From: Acidobacteriota bacterium
GTDB lineage: Bacteria; Actinomycetota; Acidimicrobiia; Acidimicrobiales; Ilumatobacteraceae
NCBI GenBank assembly: GCA_018970175.1
Contig: JAGWWV010000004.1
Span: 1-64,000, forward strand
Reading direction: 5' to 3'
Length of the DNA: 64,000 nucleotides
Shown: piece by piece, positions 60,942 through 64,000 of the stretch
Layout of the letters: each line of letters starts with the position of its first letter
Position numbering within the stretch: position 1 is the first letter of the stretch
Notes under the pieces: model-generated
Told to the model about the DNA's origin: nothing
Databases searched by the model: none
Seen by the model: only the letters and a program-made list of their open reading frames with translations
Position numbers and translations under genes: made by a program

Positions 60942-61504
60942 TCTCCCAACCACGCCGGTGAACGTTCGAGCAGATCGAGGCTGACCTCGCGGCACTTGTC
61001 GAGCACCGTGCACAGGTTTTCGTCGCGCACCGCGTACACGTCGGCCAACGACACGGGTACCTTCGCCACCAGGCTGAGGCTTCGTTCGGGTGCGTCGGTG
61101 ACCGACGGATACGAATCGATGGCCGACACCTCGACCGGCAGGTCGAGGCCGCCGATGCCCGCCAATTCGGTGGCGAGAATCAACAAGTCGGGCGGGTGGG
61201 GTAGCGGCGGCAGGGTCCACGTGAAGAGAAGGTGGAACTCGAAACCCGTCGGCGGCTCTTCGTCGGGGTCATCCATCTTCACCACCGCATCCTCAAAGCC
61301 CAACAGCACTCGGGGGTCGACCTCGAGGGACAGGTGAAGGTCGATGGGGCCGTTGCAGGCCTCTTCGGGGTGCAGATCAACCTCCCACGACTGGCGCAGC
61401 GAGTAGGTCTCGACGAAATGGCGTTCGTCGTGGACGTGGAAGCCGTGGTCGACCGCATGGCTCTTCAGGTCGGACACGAAGCCCGCGACGTCGATGACTG
61501 CCAC
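60938..61504 (-). CDS. Hypothetical protein coupled to metalloprotease
   Basis: 188 residues, GTG start. No domain recognised. No signal peptide or membrane segment; a mixed alpha/beta composition with SWEVDLHPEEACNGPIDLHLSLEV and a Pro-rich TWTLPPLPHPP loop. The stop overlaps the metalloprotease start by four bases (ATGA). Codon use matches neighbours. Divergent from the inositol-phosphatase-family gene across 22 bases. Confidence 0.72.
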   Translation of the reverse strand: MAVIDVAGFVSDLKSHAVDHGFHVHDERHFVETYSLRQSWEVDLHPEEACNGPIDLHLSLEVDPRVLLGFEDAVVKMDDPDEEPPTGFEFHLLFTWTLPPLPHPPDLLILATELAGIGGLDLPVEVSAIDSYPSVTDAPERSLSLVAKVPVSLADVYAVRDENLCTVLDKCREVSLDLLERSPAWLGE

Positions 61505-61526
61505 GCCGTGACACTACCTTTCAGGT

Positions 61527-62315
61527 GTGTCCATCGCCGCCTCGTTCAACCGTGAATCGTCGAATGAGGCCATTCTGTACGCACTGCGCAACGTGGCGAA
61601 CGTTGCACAGCTCACCATTTCCGCGGCGCGGGACTGGTCGTTCACGGGATTGCAAAAGGGGCAGTACGCAGCCGACGTGTTCGTGAACGATGCCGTCATC
61701 TCGGCGCTTCGCGAATTCGGTTGGGGAGTGCTCAGCGAAGAGTCCGGGGCCGAAGGATTCGATGCAAGCCAGCCCGGCGAACTCGGCGATCAACTCGTCG
61801 TCATCGTCGACCCCATCGACGGCAGCACCAATGCAAGTCGCGGTATCGCATGGCATGCCGTCTCGCTGTGCTGCGTCGACCGTGACGGTCCACGCGTTGC
61901 CGTCGTCGCGCAGCTCGCGCCACCGCACACCGAATACGCCGCAATTCGTGGAGTCGGCGCGTGGCGGAACGGCGAAGTGCTGAAGACACCCGAGTCACGA
62001 CCTCTCGACAAGTGCGTCGTTGGAGTTTCCGGCCCGCCGCCCCCAAACCCGGGGTGGTGGCAATTCCGCGCCAACGGCGCCGCTGCTCTCGATCTCTGTC
62101 TCGTCGCCGACGGCGGTCTCGACGGCTATCTCGACTGCGACCAACACGGCGTCTGGGACTACGCCGGCGCCGCGCTCGTCTGCAGCGAAGTCGGCGTCGC
62201 CATCGCCGACGCCCACGGCCGCGATCTCTTTCCCCTCCGCCACGGCGAGCGCCGCACGCCAATCGCCGCAACTTCGACGCAGGTTTTGAACGAACTCATT
62301 GCCCTCCGCCAGTAA
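61527..62315 (+). CDS. Inositol monophosphatase family protein
   Basis: 262 residues, GTG start. VVIVDPIDGSTNASRGI is the metal-binding DPxDGT/S motif and WDYAGAALVCSEVG is the second metal motif; LSEESG supplies the Glu upstream. It should hydrolyse a small phosphate monoester (inositol-1-P, histidinol-P, FBP or PAP). Since no histidinol phosphatase (hisN) is in the his run, that role is possible but unproven. Confidence 0.88.
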   Translation: MSIAASFNRESSNEAILYALRNVANVAQLTISAARDWSFTGLQKGQYAADVFVNDAVISALREFGWGVLSEESGAEGFDASQPGELGDQLVVIVDPIDGSTNASRGIAWHAVSLCCVDRDGPRVAVVAQLAPPHTEYAAIRGVGAWRNGEVLKTPESRPLDKCVVGVSGPPPPNPGWWQFRANGAAALDLCLVADGGLDGYLDCDQHGVWDYAGAALVCSEVGVAIADAHGRDLFPLRHGERRTPIAATSTQVLNELIALRQ

Positions 62316-62368
62316 CCCGAACAATCGGTCCCTTGCCGCCGTGGCTCACATGGGTAAAACTGCGTTCA

Positions 62369-64000
62369 ATGTCATCGATTCGGAAACTTCTCTTCGCTTG
62401 TGTGGTGCTTGTTCCGGGGTTCATCGCGCCGGTTAATCCAGCAGGTGCCAACGGTTCGGGAGGCGGGTCAGGCACGACGACTTCCGAACTCGGCGGAAGG
62501 TTGGCTATTGGTAAAGATCACTCCTGCGCGGTGCTAGAAGGTCGCGTCTACTGCTGGGGTAGCAACGGCAACGGACAGCTGGGTTCGGTGGCCCTGGAGG
62601 CTGGGTCAAGCAGTGTTCCTGTCGAAGTTGACGGGATCTCGACTGCTACAGCCGTGACGGTCGGCTCACTTCACTCCTGTGCCTTGCTTGCGAACGGCGA
62701 CGTCTGGTGTTGGGGCTCGAACAACGGGAAGCAGTTGGGCCGCGCGACAGGAACCCGCGGAGCGCCCGCCAAGGTTGACCAGGTCGCGGGCGCAATTGCA
62801 GTTGGGGCAGGAAACGCTCACACCTGTGTTCTGATCGGATCCACGGGTGGCGTCAAGTGCTGGGGCTCGAATTCGGGCAACTGGTTCATACTTGGTCGGC
62901 CGACGAGCAACGCAAACATCGACCCGGATCCAACGCCTGCCTACGTCGTCGGTCTCGAGACTGGCGCGACAAAATTGTCTGTCGGTTCTTCCACATCCTG
63001 TGTCGTCACCGCAGTCGGTACCGCGCGCTGCTGGGGCTACAACGAGGGAATGTTTGGAGACGGTACGAGAGACAACAATGCCGAGGTGACCGGCCCATCG
63101 ACGGTGCTCCTCTCCCAGGTGGTCGCTGTCTCCGTTGGGTACTCCCACGTATGCGCCATCGTGTCGGGGGGAAAGTTGTGGTGTTGGGGTTCGTATTTCA
63201 TCGGACAGCTGGGTAACGATGTTGACCTGAGCGACGGTGATGCTTGGACTGCACTTGAGAACGGGCGACGACCGATCGAGGTCGTCGATGCACGAGGCAC
63301 CACCTCAAAGTTCTTGAATGCCCAACACATTTCGGCGGGTCTAAACGCCACATGTGCGGTTCGCACAACCGGCGTAGTTTCATGCTGGGGTTCGAACAAC
63401 AATGGCGAGCTGGGAACGGGCGGAGCAAGCGTCGATCCAATCATTGCGCCAGTAAGCGTGCAGGGCCTAACGGGAGCTTCTGTCGTTGGTATCGGGAATT
63501 CCTTCGCATGCGCAATGACAAGTCCTCAACAGGTCAAGTGTTGGGGAATGGCAGGTCTGGCAATCAACACAGGTCAGTTGGGCAATGGAACGACAACCCA
63601 GGCCCTACTGCCGAGCGATGTCTCCGGCGTCGTGCCGCAGACCATCACGTTCGGGGCGCTGACTGACAAATCATCCTCAGATCCCGCCTTCGCCATCAGC
63701 GCGACGGCGAGCTCTGGTGCTGCCGTGTCATTCGCGTCGACGACGCCGTCGGTGTGCACGGTTTCGGGTTCAACGGTGACGCTCGTGTCCGTCGGTACTT
63801 GCACAATTTCTGCATCGCGTGGTGCGTACGGCCTCTACAAGGCCGCCGATGCGGTATCTCGTTCATTTTCGGTGAGCGGCTTGAAGCCGAGTGCCACAAC
63901 GGGAACCGCCAGCGCCGAGACGACGACCGCGACATTGGGTGGCGAAGTGAATGCCAACGGCGCCGACACAACGGTTCGTTTCGAATACGGATTGAGTGCG
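62369..64000 (+). CDS. Secreted RCC1-repeat and Ig-like protein (3' partial)
   Basis: Open from the ATG at 62369 to the window end (544 codons, no stop), and absent from the ORF track for that reason. A signal peptide (IRKLLFACVVLVPGFIAPVNPAGA) is followed by seven RCC1-like repeats, each with a HSCAxxxxxxxxCWGSNxxGQLG pattern and two Cys, forming a probable disulfide-stapled beta-propeller. Next is a bacterial Ig-like module (QTITFGALTDKSSSDPAF...TPSVCTVSGSTVTLVSVGTC) and the beginning of another beta-sandwich (VNANGADTTVRFEYG). Likely cell-surface or extracellular; ligand unknown. Confidence 0.88.
   Translation, partial: MSSIRKLLFACVVLVPGFIAPVNPAGANGSGGGSGTTTSELGGRLAIGKDHSCAVLEGRVYCWGSNGNGQLGSVALEAGSSSVPVEVDGISTATAVTVGSLHSCALLANGDVWCWGSNNGKQLGRATGTRGAPAKVDQVAGAIAVGAGNAHTCVLIGSTGGVKCWGSNSGNWFILGRPTSNANIDPDPTPAYVVGLETGATKLSVGSSTSCVVTAVGTARCWGYNEGMFGDGTRDNNAEVTGPSTVLLSQVVAVSVGYSHVCAIVSGGKLWCWGSYFIGQLGNDVDLSDGDAWTALENGRRPIEVVDARGTTSKFLNAQHISAGLNATCAVRTTGVVSCWGSNNNGELGTGGASVDPIIAPVSVQGLTGASVVGIGNSFACAMTSPQQVKCWGMAGLAINTGQLGNGTTTQALLPSDVSGVVPQTITFGALTDKSSSDPAFAISATASSGAAVSFASTTPSVCTVSGSTVTLVSVGTCTISASRGAYGLYKAADAVSRSFSVSGLKPSATTGTASAETTTATLGGEVNANGADTTVRFEYGLSA

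Overview
The window is a dense, high-GC bacterial chromosome segment. Genes overlap by 1 to 50 bases at both heads and tails, and no gene-free stretch reaches 300 bases. Mycothiol synthase (mshD), a DUF3499 protein, two predicted F420-dependent oxidoreductases (LLM class and PPOX class), many GTG starts and the dnaG-rpoD pair all point to Actinomycetota. The FnIII/RCC1/Ig-like surface proteins and overall gene content suggest an Acidimicrobiia-like aquatic lineage (Ilumatobacteraceae or similar); that placement is inference, because no rRNA gene is present.

Layout. 0-7 kb: the end of a giant surface protein with about 21 fibronectin type III repeats and a C-terminal membrane anchor. 7-14.6 kb: a minus-strand operon of a fatty acyl-CoA reductase/HAD fusion, an MDR alcohol dehydrogenase, a LarA-like protein and a PlsC-like acyltransferase, with one TetR gene at each end and an 18-bp perfect palindrome at the divergent start. 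I consider this the best candidate for an undescribed (lipid) system. 14.6-17 kb: ddl and murF, divergent. 17-21.6 kb: MFS exporter, LLM oxidoreductase, cytochrome P450 and alanine dehydrogenase. 21.7-28 kb: a polyamine module with gamma-aminobutyraldehyde-type dehydrogenase, an Lrp/AsnC regulator, and a potABCD-like ABC importer. 28-35.7 kb: a 2-hydroxyacid dehydrogenase, a membrane J-domain protein, tRNA-Val, DUF3499, SRPBCC, a lone ABC ATPase, a phosphotransferase with a DUF6285 partner, rlmN, mshD and nth. 35.7-43 kb: hisC-B-H-A-F in ATGA-overlapped series, then an NTF2-like gene on the other strand, a GroES-like gene, hisI, trpE and ygfZ. 43-50.5 kb: M50 protease, pyruvate phosphate dikinase, TerC, dnaG and the primary-type sigma factor. 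50.5-51.7 kb: tRNA-Asn, tRNA-Met(CAT) and an SbtA-like bicarbonate transporter. 51.7-59.6 kb: a seven-gene minus-strand run (two membrane-anchored low-complexity proteins, ApbE flavin transferase, a ferric-reductase-like cytochrome, a DUF2231-like protein, acyl-CoA synthetase, PPOX) divergent from an OmpR/HK two-component system. This is the second candidate system, probably envelope redox. 59.5-64 kb: a secreted HExxH metalloprotease with an unknown partner, an inositol monophosphatase-family protein, and the start of an RCC1-repeat/Ig-like secreted protein that runs off the window and is absent from the ORF track.

Non-coding structure of note: tandem 31-bp hairpin repeats between the convergent aldehyde dehydrogenase and AsnC genes, two equal-length 47-nt palindromic elements between terC and dnaG, a nested inverted-repeat AT-rich region ahead of sbtA, and 11-bp-phased direct repeats ahead of the two-component system. 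No CRISPR, insertion sequence, prophage or rRNA gene was seen.
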